Source of the DNA: Tetranychus cinnabarinus
Taxonomy: Eukaryota; Arthropoda; Arachnida; Trombidiformes; Tetranychidae
NCBI GenBank assembly: GCA_022266195.1
Contig: WHVY01000003.1
Span: 2,666,001-2,730,000, forward strand
Length of the DNA stretch: 64,000 nucleotides
Reading direction: 5' to 3'
In this document: positions 25,076 to 43,187 of the stretch, piece by piece
How the letters are laid out: each line of letters starts with the position of its first letter
How positions within the stretch are numbered: the stretch's first letter is position 1
Program-made: the position numbers and the translations under genes
The notes under the pieces: model-generated
What the model was told of the DNA's origin: nothing
Seen by the model: only the letters and a program-made list of their open reading frames with translations
Database searches by the model: none

Positions 25076-28000
25076 ATGGATTTATTTGGACTGCTTACTT
25101 GTATTATAATATCCTTTTTAATTGAAGGAATCAAAGGTAAGATTTGCTTTGTTTATTTTTTATGTTGACTCCTTTTTAAAATGACTACTGGTGTTGATGT
25201 TGGTTATGTGTTCTTTGTGTAAACAACCTTCAACTGAATTTTAATGTCTTTTCTGATTCATATGTTTAATTTAATTTTATCTGTGTTATTTGATTTTTGA
25301 TACATCTGTTCAAATGTTATCTCTTGTTAGCAATATTTCTTTCTTTGATTCCTAAGACGCTCAAATAGCAGTGATATCCTCATTTGAACTTAGCACTGAA
25401 AACTGCTCTTTCAACCCTTAGTCAGTGTTTTCCTTTGTCTATCTCCTTCTCTTTCTTCATCACACAATTCATTTCTCCTTTATTTTGTATTTCTTTGGTT
25501 GTTTTCCCGTTCTTTCAACTCTTTTTTTTACTACCTTATGTCAATGATCTTTTTTCTTTCTTTGTTTTTATTTTAGGGTCCAGATGGAAGACTCCGTTGA
25601 ACGATTATATATTTGATTATGATGTAGTTGAATACAATGCTCATCACGTCCATCATAGAGTCAGAAGGCACATTGAGGCCATAAAATCATCTTCATCTTT
25701 GCCATCTTTTAAAGGATCAAACGGATCCTCATCACCTTTAGACCCTATTCAAATTAATTTTAAAGCCAAAGGAAAAGTATTTAACCTTAGCTTAAGGCCA
25801 GAAGTGCGGTCGGCCTTTTCGGAATCTCTAATTGTTGAAGATTCAACAGGGAAACCGATTACTATCAATTTTGATCATATAGTTTCTGGACAGCTCGAGA
25901 ATGAGCCTGGCCTTACAAAAGTGTATGGTTCAATCCATGATGGAGTTTTTGAAGGCAAAATACACACAATTGATCAAACCTATTATGTTGAAAGAACTGG
26001 AAAATATTATAAAGATTTGAAAGAGAAAGGACACAATGTAACTAGCCATTCAATAATTTATTCAGCAGATGATGTTCATCATGACCATGATCACGAGCTT
26101 GGCGCTGGCTGTGGAAGTGATGAAATATATAAATGGATGGAAGAGATAAGTAATTCTGCTGTCCCTGAATCTAGTGAAGAAAAAAAGAAAGCTAAGTCAG
26201 GCAAAGAAAGTGAAGAAAAATCACATCATAATTATTATAGTGAACCAATGGAAACGGTTATCCACCATCGAACGAAAAGAGATTCTCAAACTACAAGGGG
26301 ACGATACAGAACGCAACCACTTCATGGTTCACCTGACAATGTCTGGTTTCGTGCTCAACCACGTATCTCAACTAGAAATGAGAATCATATTCCCAGCAAT
26401 CCAAGTAATAATTATCAACGAGAGAATGTTCCTCTTCAACAAAAGCGAGCTTGTTCTCTATACATTCAAACAGACACTTATCTTTGGGATCACATTCGAA
26501 AAGATGTTTCATCAGATATAAAAGCAAGAGAAGAAATCGCATCACTGGTAGCACAACATATTAAAGCTGTGAATCATATTTACGAGAGTGCCAATTTTCA
26601 AGGTATTCGAGGCCTTAAATTCATCGTTCAAAGACTTAAAATTAATGAATCTTCAGCTTGTGATGATCAAGTCAAGAGGGATCATAATCCTTTTTGCTCA
26701 CCTAACATCGATGTTTCTAATTTCTTAAACCTTAATAGTCAGTTTAATCACAACGATTTTTGCCTCGCTTACATATTTACTTATCGTGATTTCTCTGGTG
26801 GCACTCTTGGATTAGCTTGGGTTGCCTCTACTTCTGGTGCATCTGGTGGTATCTGTGAAAAATACAAATCATACACGGAAAATATCCATGGTCGTCAAGT
26901 TCAAACTAAAAGAAGTCTCAACACAGGAATAATAACATTTGTTAATTATAACTCACGCGTACCACCAAAAGTATCTGAACTCACTTTAGCTCATGAAATT
27001 GGCCATAATTTTGGCTCTCCTCATGATTTTCCACCTGCTTGTAGGCCTGGTGGAGCTCTGGGTAATTATATTATGTACTCATCGGCTACCTCTGGAGAAA
27101 GAGCCAACAACAACAAATTTTCACCTTGTTCAGTGAGAAACATTTCAGCAGTCTTGAATGCTGTTTTCCACCAAGAAGGAAAAGAAAATTGTTTTGAAGT
27201 GGACAATGGTGCATTCTGTGGTAACAAAATTGTCGAAGATAGCGAAGAATGTGATTGTGGTTACGACGCAAAGGAGTGTCATGAAAAGTGTTGCTTCCCA
27301 AGAGAATATGATACTTACTTAGGCCGTTACCCTGATGCCAAGCCATGTAAAAGACGTACTGGAGCTTTTTGTTCTCCCTCAGAGGGCCCTTGTTGCAAAG
27401 AAGCATGTGACTTTGAAACGTCTGATAAGTTGTGCCGACATGAAACCGAATGTACTTTTGAGTCATTCTGTAACGGAAATTCAGCACAATGTCCGGCACC
27501 TCCAGTTAAACCTGATAAAACGGAATGCAATGGAGGCACTCAAGTTTGTATACAAGGAACTTGCTCTGGCTCCATTTGTCAAAAATACGACATGGAAGAG
27601 TGTTTCCTTACATTCAAGAGTGGTGCTAAACCAGATGAAATGTGTGAAGTTGCCTGTCAACGAATCAAAGATCCTAAAACATGTAGACGAACCTCTGAAA
27701 TTGAACAAATGCGCAACATTAGTGGACTTAAATTACGTCCTGGATCGCCTTGTAATGACTTCCAAGGTTATTGTGATGTTTTCCAAAGATGTCGAGCTGT
27801 TGATGCTGAAGGACCTTTAGTTAGGTTAAAAAATTTACTATGGAATCATAAAACTTTACTTACAATTAAGCAATGGGCTACGGTGAGTAACATTTCAAAC
27901 CCTTTAACTGTTATGCAAAATTTTGGGTTTTATTCAATAAAATTAAAAAAATATGTTTTAATTTCCTGTTTAAACTATTACAATTGATAGCTTTAATAAA

Positions 28001-31000
28001 TAGGGAAGACGACCGTTCCTATGAATTATACAATTCCTGGAAAAAAATCATAAATATTTCCTTATGATTGAATTTTTAATTTAATATCATTTTTGTTTTT
28101 TCTCATTTTTCCATTAGACCTACTGGTGGGCCTGTATGTTAATGGCTATTGCCATTCTTTTATTCATGGCAGCCTTTATCAAGTGCTGTGCTGTACATAC
28201 TCCTAGTTCAAATCCAAAAAAGCGACCTGCGCTCAAGATAACAGATACTCTTCGTCGTCCAGCGGATACTCTTAGGCGAAAGGTAAAAGATTTACACAAA
28301 TTTTAACCTGACTAGTCTCATTTTCCTTCTCTTCACACCATCATGAAATACAGTCAATTTTCCACTTAAAGGGTAAATATCATACACACCATCAAATGTT
28401 TGAACGATTTCTGTTAACGGTAGTTAAAAAGATGAAGGGAATCAAGTTTTTAAAATTATGAAAGGCCATGAGAAGTGATAAAACACTTTACCCGTAATAC
28501 CACTTTAAGTGTACTTTGACTGTATAAATTTTTTGTTATTCATCTTTAACTGCTCCTTTTTTCACTCGCTCATCAACATTTCCGTGGAGCATCCTTTCAA
28601 CAAGGAAATCCTCTTTTTATTAATAATATATTGTTTGGCTTTTATGCTAGCACATGAATGTCCATTAACTTTTGTGTTTGTGTGTGTGTCTCTTTATGTA
28701 TACGTATGTCTTCTTTGTTTAATTTAAAGCTAATCCAAACATCAGAATTGGCAGTTTATCATCTTTTTTCCTTTCACTTTTATCTTCTTATTTCGCAGTC
28801 CATTTTTTCATAGCACCATCTGAATTACCTGGCTTTATAACTTGTCAATTGTATTACATTTTTTTCTGATTGATCTATCAAAATTTCGATTTTCTCTCTT
28901 TTTTCTCTCTTTCTTTGGTTCATTTTTCTTTCTTTTTCTCATCAATCCAACCTCTTTACATCCCTCTCTTCCTCTCTATTATCTTTATTGCCTGAACCAT
29001 TCCATTCTCTTCATGATGAACAACCATCATCATTACAAAGTTGAAATGAAATCATTATATCTTTTGGGTGACCTGCAATCAATCAAAGTTTTTACCCAAC
29101 ATTGCTGATCTACTTGACAGGTTAACGTAATAATCATTATTACCATCAACAATCGTAACAACGTATGAACTTGAAGTTGAATTTTAAGCTTGTCAATTGA
29201 ATTTTAATCAATTTCGTATTTTTTCACTTTTGTCATGTAACATTGGTTTAATTAGTTTAATCCGGTCTAATTATCAGAGAAACATGTTAACTCATTGTTT
29301 CTCAAATTAACATATCTATTTATGTAGTTACATTGAACATTATCGAGAAATGATTTACATAAAAGTTATTAGTATTCATTATTTAAATTGGTGTAATCAG
29401 TTTCAATCCAATGTCAATCGAAAAATTGTTTATCAATAATCCTGAATAGTCCAAAGAGTGAAATATGTTGATAAACTATTGAACCTAAATATTGATTAGT
29501 AAAGATCGTTAAAAGATTAATGTGAAGTAGAGCGAAAACAGTCGTGAACTCAGCTAAATGATAATATTTTTAATTTCACTCAATTCATTATCACTAGAAG
29601 TGAAAAAAAGAAGTAAAAAATGTTTTCTGTTTTCACCATTTTTCATTGAACAAATTGAAGGCAAAAACTCATTTTCAACACCAAAATCATTGTCATTAAA
29701 GCAATCTTACTTTTTTGCATCTCTGTCTATCCTTACAATTACATCATGCATATCTATCCAAGTAAATGACTTCTCACTGATTTTTCTTTAATTATAACCA
29801 TGTAAGATGATTTCATTTCTTTCCATTTCCTTCCTTCTCTCAGTTGATGTTTTTTTTATCCTTTATAATTTAGTTTCATTATCTTAAAAACCATTGTAAA
29901 TGTCTTTACTAAAATACACTTTCTTATGCGAAATGATCTTTCCTCAGGCTTTTATTTTTCATGCTCATATGCATGGAACCAAACTATTTTTTTCTACTTA
30001 ACTCTTCCCTTTTTCCACAAGATATTTTCATTCTTTTTGAGTATTTTCTCGCAAGAAAAGTTACCTTGTTACGAACTGCTCTTTCACTATCATCCATGGT
30101 GTAGATTAAGACCAAGGCCTGCAAAAACTTGAGATACCATTCCTTGTCTTTTCTTGTTTTTTCAGTCTCTTTCAAGTTTTCATTTTATTCAGTTTCATTC
30201 TCTTGTTTTTTTTCTTCATTTTTTTCCTCCTTTTTTGGTCTTCATTTTGTCTGATCATTCTCTTGGAATGATTTATTTTTGTGGCTCTAAAATAGTAAGC
30301 TTTACCCAACATAAAATCCATCAGAACAATATAGCAGATGAAGTTATTTACAGATTTATAACTTTAACTGTTTCCATAACTCTTGAACTCATTTTTTATT
30401 TTCGCTTTCTTTCTTTTCATCTTCAAGCTTCCTACCAGTTTAACTTAATTGTTAATTGCCATTCAATTGCTTTAACTGCGAGTTAAAATGATGTCTCACT
30501 GATATTCAGGCTACATTTATTTGACTTATTATGCTAACAGTGTATTCCTGCTTCTTATTATATCTACATTACGCTTCTTATGTTGTAACCAAATGTCTGT
30601 GTGAATCGATGAAAGGCAAGGTTGAAAAGGCGTTGAAATATTCCACAGAAAGAATAAGAATCGTTAGTTAACCACTGTTGAAATACAAAAGGCCACAATT
30701 GATATCTAGAGGATTTCCTTGATTTACTTGTGACGATTAAATTCTATTCATTCTATTTATTCCACCATATAAATGGTTACTCAGTTTAAAATTGGCTAAC
30801 TATGAAAATGTCATAGAACATGAGTAAATGATTTATGTGGCTTAAAAATTTAGTATTTCTGAAAAAAATTGCACTAAAACTAATAAAATCCTTTTGCTTT
30901 CTTTCTTCGTATTTAAAACTCTAGCGCCCGCGATCTACTCATTCGAGACCTGCCAATCAATCATCATCATCATCGTCAAATCATGGAGCAAATATACCTT

Positions 31001-31386
31001 TACAACCATCTGCTCCTTTATTCACAGATGTATCAGTTAATCAAGCCTCATCATCTTATAATCAATCCTGTGGGTTAAATATGCAGCATACACAATTAGT
31101 TGTTGCCTTACCTCCCGAAAATCATGTACACTCCGGAGGAAGCGGAAACATGAATTATTCTTCTAGCTCATCTTCTGACCCACCTCCACCTTATCCAGGA
31201 ATCGGACTAGGTTTACCACCGCCACCACCTCCTATTTCACGTATACCAACCTCCAGCTCTTCAGGACCTTCTCATGGATATGGTGAAGGACGAGGTCATT
31301 ATAATCGCAAAGGCCAAACAGCTGTACCAACGGGGAACAAAAGTCATCATAACAGTGTATCTAGTAGATCTCGGCATATGAGATGA
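25076..31386 (+). CDS. ADAM10: ADAM10 / Kuzbanian metalloprotease
   Basis: Four exons join in phase: 25076..25136, 25577..27882, 28118..28282 and 30925..31386 (997 residues). Exon 1 encodes a signal peptide (MDLFGLLTCIIISFLIEG). In order: a prodomain with a furin-type RTKR site at about 252-255; a reprolysin domain with the zinc motif HEIGHNFGSPHD from residue 493; a disintegrin-like domain starting near 568 (CGNKIVEDSEECDCG); a Cys-rich region; a transmembrane segment at about 791-813 (WWACMLMAIAILLFMAAF), immediately followed by VHTPSSNP, a hallmark of ADAM10; and a long Ser/Pro/Gly cytoplasmic tail ending HMR. ADAM10 sheds ectodomains and makes the S2 cut in Notch. The open frame begins upstream of 25577 inside intron 1, so the signal-peptide exon is the better start. 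The prodomain is His-rich (HHVHHR, HHDHDHE). Confidence 0.95.
28283..30924 (+). other. Long intron 3 of ADAM10
   Basis: A 2.6-kb intron separating the juxtamembrane exon from the tail exon, the longest intron seen in the window. It is pyrimidine-rich on the plus strand (long TTTCTTTC-type runs around 28850-28990, 29600-29880 and 30140-30250), which creates long spurious open frames. No conserved exon or nested gene was recognised. Confidence 0.6.
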
Positions 31387-32506
31387 TGGCTTTGATTTTA
31401 CAAACGAAGTCTTTTTTTAATTTTAATCCGTACAGTACGGAATCCCTACTTGGACCTTCACTGGCTTGTATTTTATCTGCCATCTATCAACTTTAACAAC
31501 ATTTCATTTTAAACTGAACTTGTTCTGATTTTATTGGAAAAAAAGTAAAAGTTTTTTCATCATTTTTAAAAAAAACAATAGGTGACTTTATAATTTTTTT
31601 TCCGCTCGCCAAGTGAAGGCTCCGGTATATTTCCTGAAAAATGATTAATGTCAATAGCACAAAGCTATCATGACAAAAGTGAAGGGCTCAATGTTGACCT
31701 TTGTATTTTTTGCTTCTGTCTTGATGTGCACCTTCACGCTACACATAAACTCATTTTCATTGTTATCATCATTCGTCTTCATTTTCATTTTCATTCATTT
31801 TGAAAATAAATAATTTATAAAGGTATCGTTTAACCAATCTGTTTCAACTCAAACTCACTGGCTATATTGTAAATAAACTTTATTTATTAATTTCAAATGA
31901 TGAAATAAATTGGCTTTGGAATTAAAATGCTAATCAAAACATTGAATAATTAAGATTGAATATCATAGCATTGAAAGTTACGTGTCTAAATCACGTAGAC
32001 GATGTCATTTGAAAACTGAACACATCAGAAAAAGATAATATTCAAAACTTCTAAGCTTTTCATGAAATTCTGAATGAAATGTTTGACAGCATTTTTGGTA
32101 TATTTTCATTAACCTTTTATCAATTCTGTTTCAATATTGTAGCAAGATGCGTAAACAGTGCCAGTTGCTTTTCAAAGAGTTGCCATTCTTTTTGTATATT
32201 AAACATATGATTGTATAACTTTTTGTTAAGTGTTCTCAACTGAGATCTATTTTTGTCAATTAATTAAGTATATACAATTTTCTCGTTGCAGGAATGATTA
32301 AGATTACATTTATGTCTCTTGATATCATTTTGAGTGATCTAGATATTGGTCTCAAGAGGGAAGCTTTTCAATCTTTACATTTACGTTGGTCTCAACAAGA
32401 AAAGCCATCTTAAGAAACTAATTTACTACGCTGTTGTTTGAATTATGATTTTTTGTTTATTATCAACTATCAATTAATTACTTAAACTACCCGAATATCA
32501 ATCAAA
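31387..32506. other. ADAM10 3'UTR and cathepsin B upstream region
   Basis: An AATAAA at 31805-31810 is a plausible end for the ADAM10 transcript. The rest, up to the cathepsin B start, has no supported gene; TATATACAA near 32269 and a GTTGCAG acceptor-like site near 32285-32291 could belong to a noncoding first exon of cathepsin B. Confidence 0.35.
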
Positions 32507-33724
32507 ATGACTAAATATATTTTACTTTGTGCATGGCTGGTTACTTTTGTCTTGGGTCAACCAAGAACCTTTTTGTCACCAAGAATTGATCCTCTATCTG
32601 ATCTTATGATCAACAAAATCAACTCTCTTAACACTACTTGGAAGGTAAGCTAAATCATTTTGTTTTAAAACTAATCTAATAATTTTGTTATTATTATTCA
32701 GGCTGGCAGAAATTTTCATGGAATATCCATCAACCAAATCAAAAGACTTTTAGGAGTTAAGAAAAACAAACAGAACGAAGTGAACATTGAACGACTTAAA
32801 ATAAATGTTGAACCCAAAATACCAGTCCGATTTGATTCTAGAGAGGCTTGGCCAGACTGCCCCTCAATTTCCTTCATTCGGGATCAAGGCAGCTGTGGAT
32901 CATGTTGGGCCTTCTCGTCAGCCGAAGCTATGTCCGATCGTACGTGTATAGGGTCAAATGGTACACTTAAACTTGAGCTATCAGCAGAAGATGTATTGAC
33001 CTGTTGCACTGATTGTGGTTTTGGTTGTAATGGTGGTTTCCCTCCTTCAGCTTACCAGTATTGGGTTACAAGTGGTTTAGTCACCGGTGGTCTTTACAAT
33101 GGAACCGGCTGTCAGCCATACAAAATTGCGCCCTGTGAGCATCACGTCCCTGGTCCAAGACCTGCCTGCACTGAGTTTGACACTCCTGCTTGTGAAAGAA
33201 CATGTCAATCAGGTTACCCAAAAACTTTTCTCCAAGATAAACACTTTGGTGCAAGAAGCTATTCAATTGAACGTGATGTTGCTCAAATTCAATCGGAAAT
33301 TATGAAAAATGGACCAGTCACTGCTGCTTTCAGTGTTTACTCAGATTTTGTTGTTTACAAATCAGGTAAAACTTCAAAGAAATATCAATTCTAGCTTGTC
33401 AGTCAACTAATGAATATTCAATGAATTTTAATTAACAGGTGTATATCAACGACACTCAAAAGATTTGTTGGGTGCTCACGCAATCAGGATTCTGGGCTGG
33501 GGAGTTGAAAATAGAGTTCCTTACTGGCTGGTTGCTAATTCATGGAACTCAGACTGGGGTGACAATGGTACATTTAATCTTAAACCTCTACCTTGATTGA
33601 AACCTAATTTATCTTTCTAATTAAATTTGTCTTTTATTTTTCAGGTTACTTCAAGATTCGTCGGGGCAACAATGAATGTGGAATTGAAGACGACATAGTC
33701 ACTGGATTACCAAAAGTTGATTGA
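32507..33724 (+). CDS. Cathepsin B-like cysteine protease (C1A)
   Basis: Four exons in phase: 32507..32644, 32702..33365, 33439..33567 and 33645..33724, 336 residues, normal for preprocathepsin B. Residues 1-17 are a signal peptide (MTKYILLCAWLVTFVLG). A short propeptide follows (WKAGRNFHGISINQIKRLLG). The mature enzyme begins near VRFDSREAWPDCPSI. The catalytic triad is C114 (DQGSCGSCWAF), H281 (LLGAHAIRI) and N301 (VANSWNSDWG). The occluding loop is present with its His pair at 193-194 (CEHHVPGPRPAC), which in cathepsin B gives dipeptidyl-carboxypeptidase activity. The enzyme is expected in lysosomes or the gut lumen; gut use is common in plant-feeding mites and is an inference here. All key residues are intact. 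Confidence 0.96.
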
Positions 33725-39488
<5,764 letters not shown>

Positions 39489-39912
39489 AAAATTTCTTTG
39501 TTTTGCATTTTTCATAATTATTGTTATAAATACTTTTGCCCACTTATTTGAAATTAAAGATAATGATTATTTATTCAATTAATTTACTTGAATTTTTGCT
39601 TTGACCGGGAATATATACTAGATCATTCAGAAAGCTCTGTTGACTTCAGATAAATAGGTTAAATATTCAGAAATTGTTATTCGACTATTTTGGTTGATCA
39701 TTGGAATATAAATCTTCAAATCAAAAACGATGAAAACTTCGAATAATTTTATGTTTCGAATGATTGATAATCACGAATCAACATTAAGAAAATTCGACAC
39801 CTATAAGAAATAAACCTTTTATTCATATTTATGAAAGTATCAATAAAATTTTACAAAATTTAACGCTGGACTCAAATCGAATTGGTGAATAATTGCAATT
39901 TTTGAAAACAAA
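39489..39912. other. Convergent 3' flank of SHPRH and Ku80
   Basis: A 424-bp spacer between two stop codons on opposite strands. AATAAA on the plus strand at 39809-39814 and its minus-strand counterpart (TTTATT at 39818-39823) lie side by side, so the two 3'UTRs probably overlap. Confidence 0.45.
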
Positions 39913-42221
39913 TCACTTGATGAATTGCATAGCTTCATCGGGAGATATTTCACTAGCACTACTCTCTTTATTGGAAATCAATGTAATTTGTTTCTTAACT
40001 ATCAACTTCCAGACTGACTTATGAGATATTTGTTTTTTGTAACTCATCATGAACTGATTAAAAACATACGGAGCATTGAATTCGATACTTTTTTTTCGAT
40101 ACTCCTCAATAATTTTGATTATTTTACCATCGTTGAAACCAAGAAGCTCTTTGGCTAGTTCATTCAGCTGCTGTGTGAATTTGGTAAACATTTCCATTGT
40201 TGCGCTGTCTAGCTCTAGACTCGATTTATCAACTCCATTTTCTGATTCTATTAGGCCTTTGTTTAAGGATACCTCAGTCAGCGTTTCTAAATCGCTTTCA
40301 GATTTGATCTTCTTCGGTGGGTTGCAAATATTGTTTGAATTCTGTTGGGATGAAAACCGCTTTAAAGTTTCAACTAATTTGAACTTTTCTTTGAGATTCC
40401 GAAAAACTCCTTCACAGCGCTTTAAAATGTGTGGTGGCGTAGTAAGCGTTTGATCCTCGATAATCTCTTTGGGCAGCGGAACATTTGGCGTCAAGTATCG
40501 ATGAACAATGGCTTTAAATTGAATCCTGTCAAATGGATCATGAACAGCTTCACAATTCAGATATTCCACAAGGTTTCCAGATGGGTCCTTTTCAACTAAA
40601 CTCATCATTTTAATCAAATCATCAACTAAATCTAATTCACTGTTCGAAGGGACATCTTGTGGTCTTTCTTTCTCATCAATCAAAGGTGGAAATGAATAGC
40701 GCCTGATGTCTTCAGCGAAAGGTAATTGGTTATAAATAAGAACTAATGAGTCACCCATATAACATGGAGTAAGACATCCGATTTGAGGATTGCATCGAAT
40801 TGTTCTCATCATAGAAACTATTGCAACACTTTTTGCGTCCAACATTGCATGAGTTAATACATTAAAAGCAACGGAAGGGGCGAAATCTTTCGCTCTAATA
40901 TCAGGAATAAAAATCATTGATCTAGATCCAGTAAAGAAAAACTGTCTGATGTTATCCTGAGGGGTCCAAAATAGCACTCGAACAGCAGGTGGCCAAAAGC
41001 TTTGAAATTTCATGGCTTCTTCATCTTCGGGCGTAACAGGTACAATAATTTTACCTAATAGATAAGCTTTAGCTATCTCTTCTTTGTCCAGCTCAATGTT
41101 AGATTCATCGCTAGTTTTGTAATTTACATTTCGAGAAAGCGGTATGCTGGCTTGATGATGAGATTCTCTGTCTTCAGAAGGTTCATATTGTGAATCCTTT
41201 TCAGAAGGTTCAATATAAGCTTTTGACCATGTTCGTTTTTTATGTTCCGTGGTTTTAATATAACCAGTGACTGGAAACATCAAATCTGGTCCAACACAGA
41301 TTCTAGTATACCATGGAGCAGCATTTTGTTCAGAAGGTTCAAAGTAAGGCAGGCTAGAGACAGCAAAGTCAAAAGTAAAAACTGAGGTTAATTTGTCCAA
41401 GTTAATCAAGAGTTGAAGAAAATGATCATGGCATGGAAAAAGATTACGTCTTGCGGAAAGCTCATCGAACGTGTAACGGCATCTAAATGGGAAATTGAGT
41501 AGTTGCGTAAGTTATAGCATATGATAATTTAAACAGATTAAATTAAATTTAAATAATGATACTTACACAACGTTGAGGTACAACTCGCGAGGTTTACCGA
41601 TATTACAAGAATAGAGGATAGCCTCAGGTCCACTTATAGTAAAACTAAAATTGGTGAATAATCCAATTTTTTTACGCTCATACTTTGTTTTAGGGTTTGG
41701 TAGCGTATGCATTAACTCAGCAGTATAACTCAAGACATCAATCACTAAATCAAGCGGCAAATAATAGTACAAAATTATTAAACAATTGAAATTAAATCGA
41801 AATTAGAATCTAACATAATTTATAAATTGAGTGATATATTGAGGATTACTTACATTTACCCACATTATCTGTAGGTTCCAATGATTTAATAGTTTTTAGC
41901 AATTTGAGATTGGCAACACCAAGATCACTCAATCTAGCAACAAATGGGTATTCGGATTTTTCTGCATTTTTCGAATCATCGATCCCTAAGCCAATCAAAA
42001 TGTATTCAAATTTAGATTGACAAAAGATCTTCTGTTCTATGATCTGAGTCAGGCAAGTTTTAACCAAATCCATGTAAGTTTGGCCATTTCTATACTCTTG
42101 TCTCATATTCGGGCCACAATCGACGACCAAAGCAACTAAATCCTGTTGTAAAGAGATTATAAATCAACACCAGGTCTTGTAATAACAATTTTAAAAGACT
42201 TACCTTAGGTTTTCGCGACAT
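39913..42221 (-). CDS. XRCC5: Ku80 (DNA end-binding subunit, XRCC5)
   Basis: Four exons on the minus strand: 42204..42221 (MSRKPK), 41854..42142, 41567..41744 and 39913..41482, joining in phase to 684 residues. Ku70/Ku80 rings bind broken DNA ends for non-homologous end joining and act at telomeres. A vWA-like N-terminus (DLVALVVDCGPNMR) is followed by the Ku core; FNVLTHAMLDAKSVAIV and LVLIYNQLPFAEDIRRYSF match Ku80 better than Ku70, as does the helical C-terminal segment (FNQFMMSYKKQ through EISPDEAMQFIK). The acceptor of exon 3 was chosen at TTTAG before 41744 because the more upstream candidate leads to a stop. The acidic loop region carries three EPSE motifs. The protein stops after the conserved helical domain, without the acidic DNA-PKcs-binding tail of vertebrate Ku80. 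Confidence 0.93.
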
Positions 42222-43187
42222 TTTGAACCTTCCGAAAATAATGTTTAAATGAAACAAATTAAAAATTCACAATGGTTAATTGTTGTTGAAATGTTAAAAT
42301 GTAAAACAGCCAATCAATGTAAGCTTTTTTATTTAGACTCTCAGCTGAAATACGCACAAAAATTCGGCGCCAATTTTTGTATTTACAAAAAAGCCATTTA
42401 AAGCTGATGCAATATCAGGCGTAGTTATAGTAATCTATTATAGCAGTGGATAAATCAATTGAAGAAATTACCATGAATTATTTTTTAAGAATCAAATGAA
42501 GAAGATAAAATTGATCGAATTTTGATTCAGACTAACAAGTTTTGTAAGTCTTTTCACTAATTTACTGATCAAGTCTAAATATTTTTACATTGATTTGACA
42601 AATTTTGTTTTCATAACAACCCCAACCTTGAAAGCTTATTATTATCGCTGAAGCAGCTGACTCTAAACAGTAAACCTTTGCTTCGATGTTATTTGTTTAC
42701 TTGCTCTTTCGTCTTTTTTAAACTCATTATTCAATTACTTTAGTTATTATTTTGTTCTGAACTTTAACCCTTATTAATTTCAGCAGTGTTTTCTATCACA
42801 ATCAATGCTCAAGTGTATAATCCTTATCTTTAAAATGCATAGTCTATGTGTTCACAACGCCTAACTCTTTCTTGTGATCATTTCTATAAAATACCTAAAT
42901 TATTACCTAAATTCATTCATTCTCTAGGCCTTCCAATCATTACATAATTTGTCATAAATAATTGTGATGACCCAAATCAGTTCCAGATTACTCCTATGGA
43001 GCTAAAAGAGAAAGTGCAATGTGTCAGTGATTTGCTTCGACTTACTTTACTGTAAATATTTCTAGATAATCTTATTATCTAAAATTATACTTCTAATCGT
43101 TTTCTCTCTTGTCTCTCGTATTTTCAATTAATATCACTGGATTATTTAGTGATTAAATCTATTGTTAAAGACTGTTAGTGTTAAACT
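42222..43187. other. Divergent spacer between Ku80 and syntaxin-17
   Basis: A 966-bp region that must hold the promoters of Ku80 (-) and syntaxin-17 (+). No decisive core promoter motif was found. Confidence 0.35.

Noticed and set aside
27086..27539. Long antisense frames over the ADAM10 disintegrin/Cys-rich region
   Set aside because: They are shadows of a strongly conserved coding exon on the plus strand.
28842..30486. Several hydrophobic open frames in the long ADAM10 intron
   Set aside because: They come from pyrimidine-rich runs (Phe/Leu/Ser codons) and show no conserved domain or splice context.
41744..41815. Alternative upstream acceptor for Ku80 exon 3 (ATGTTAG near 41808)
   Set aside because: In the phase set by exon 2 it runs into a stop; the TTTAG acceptor before 41744 gives family-like sequence and length.
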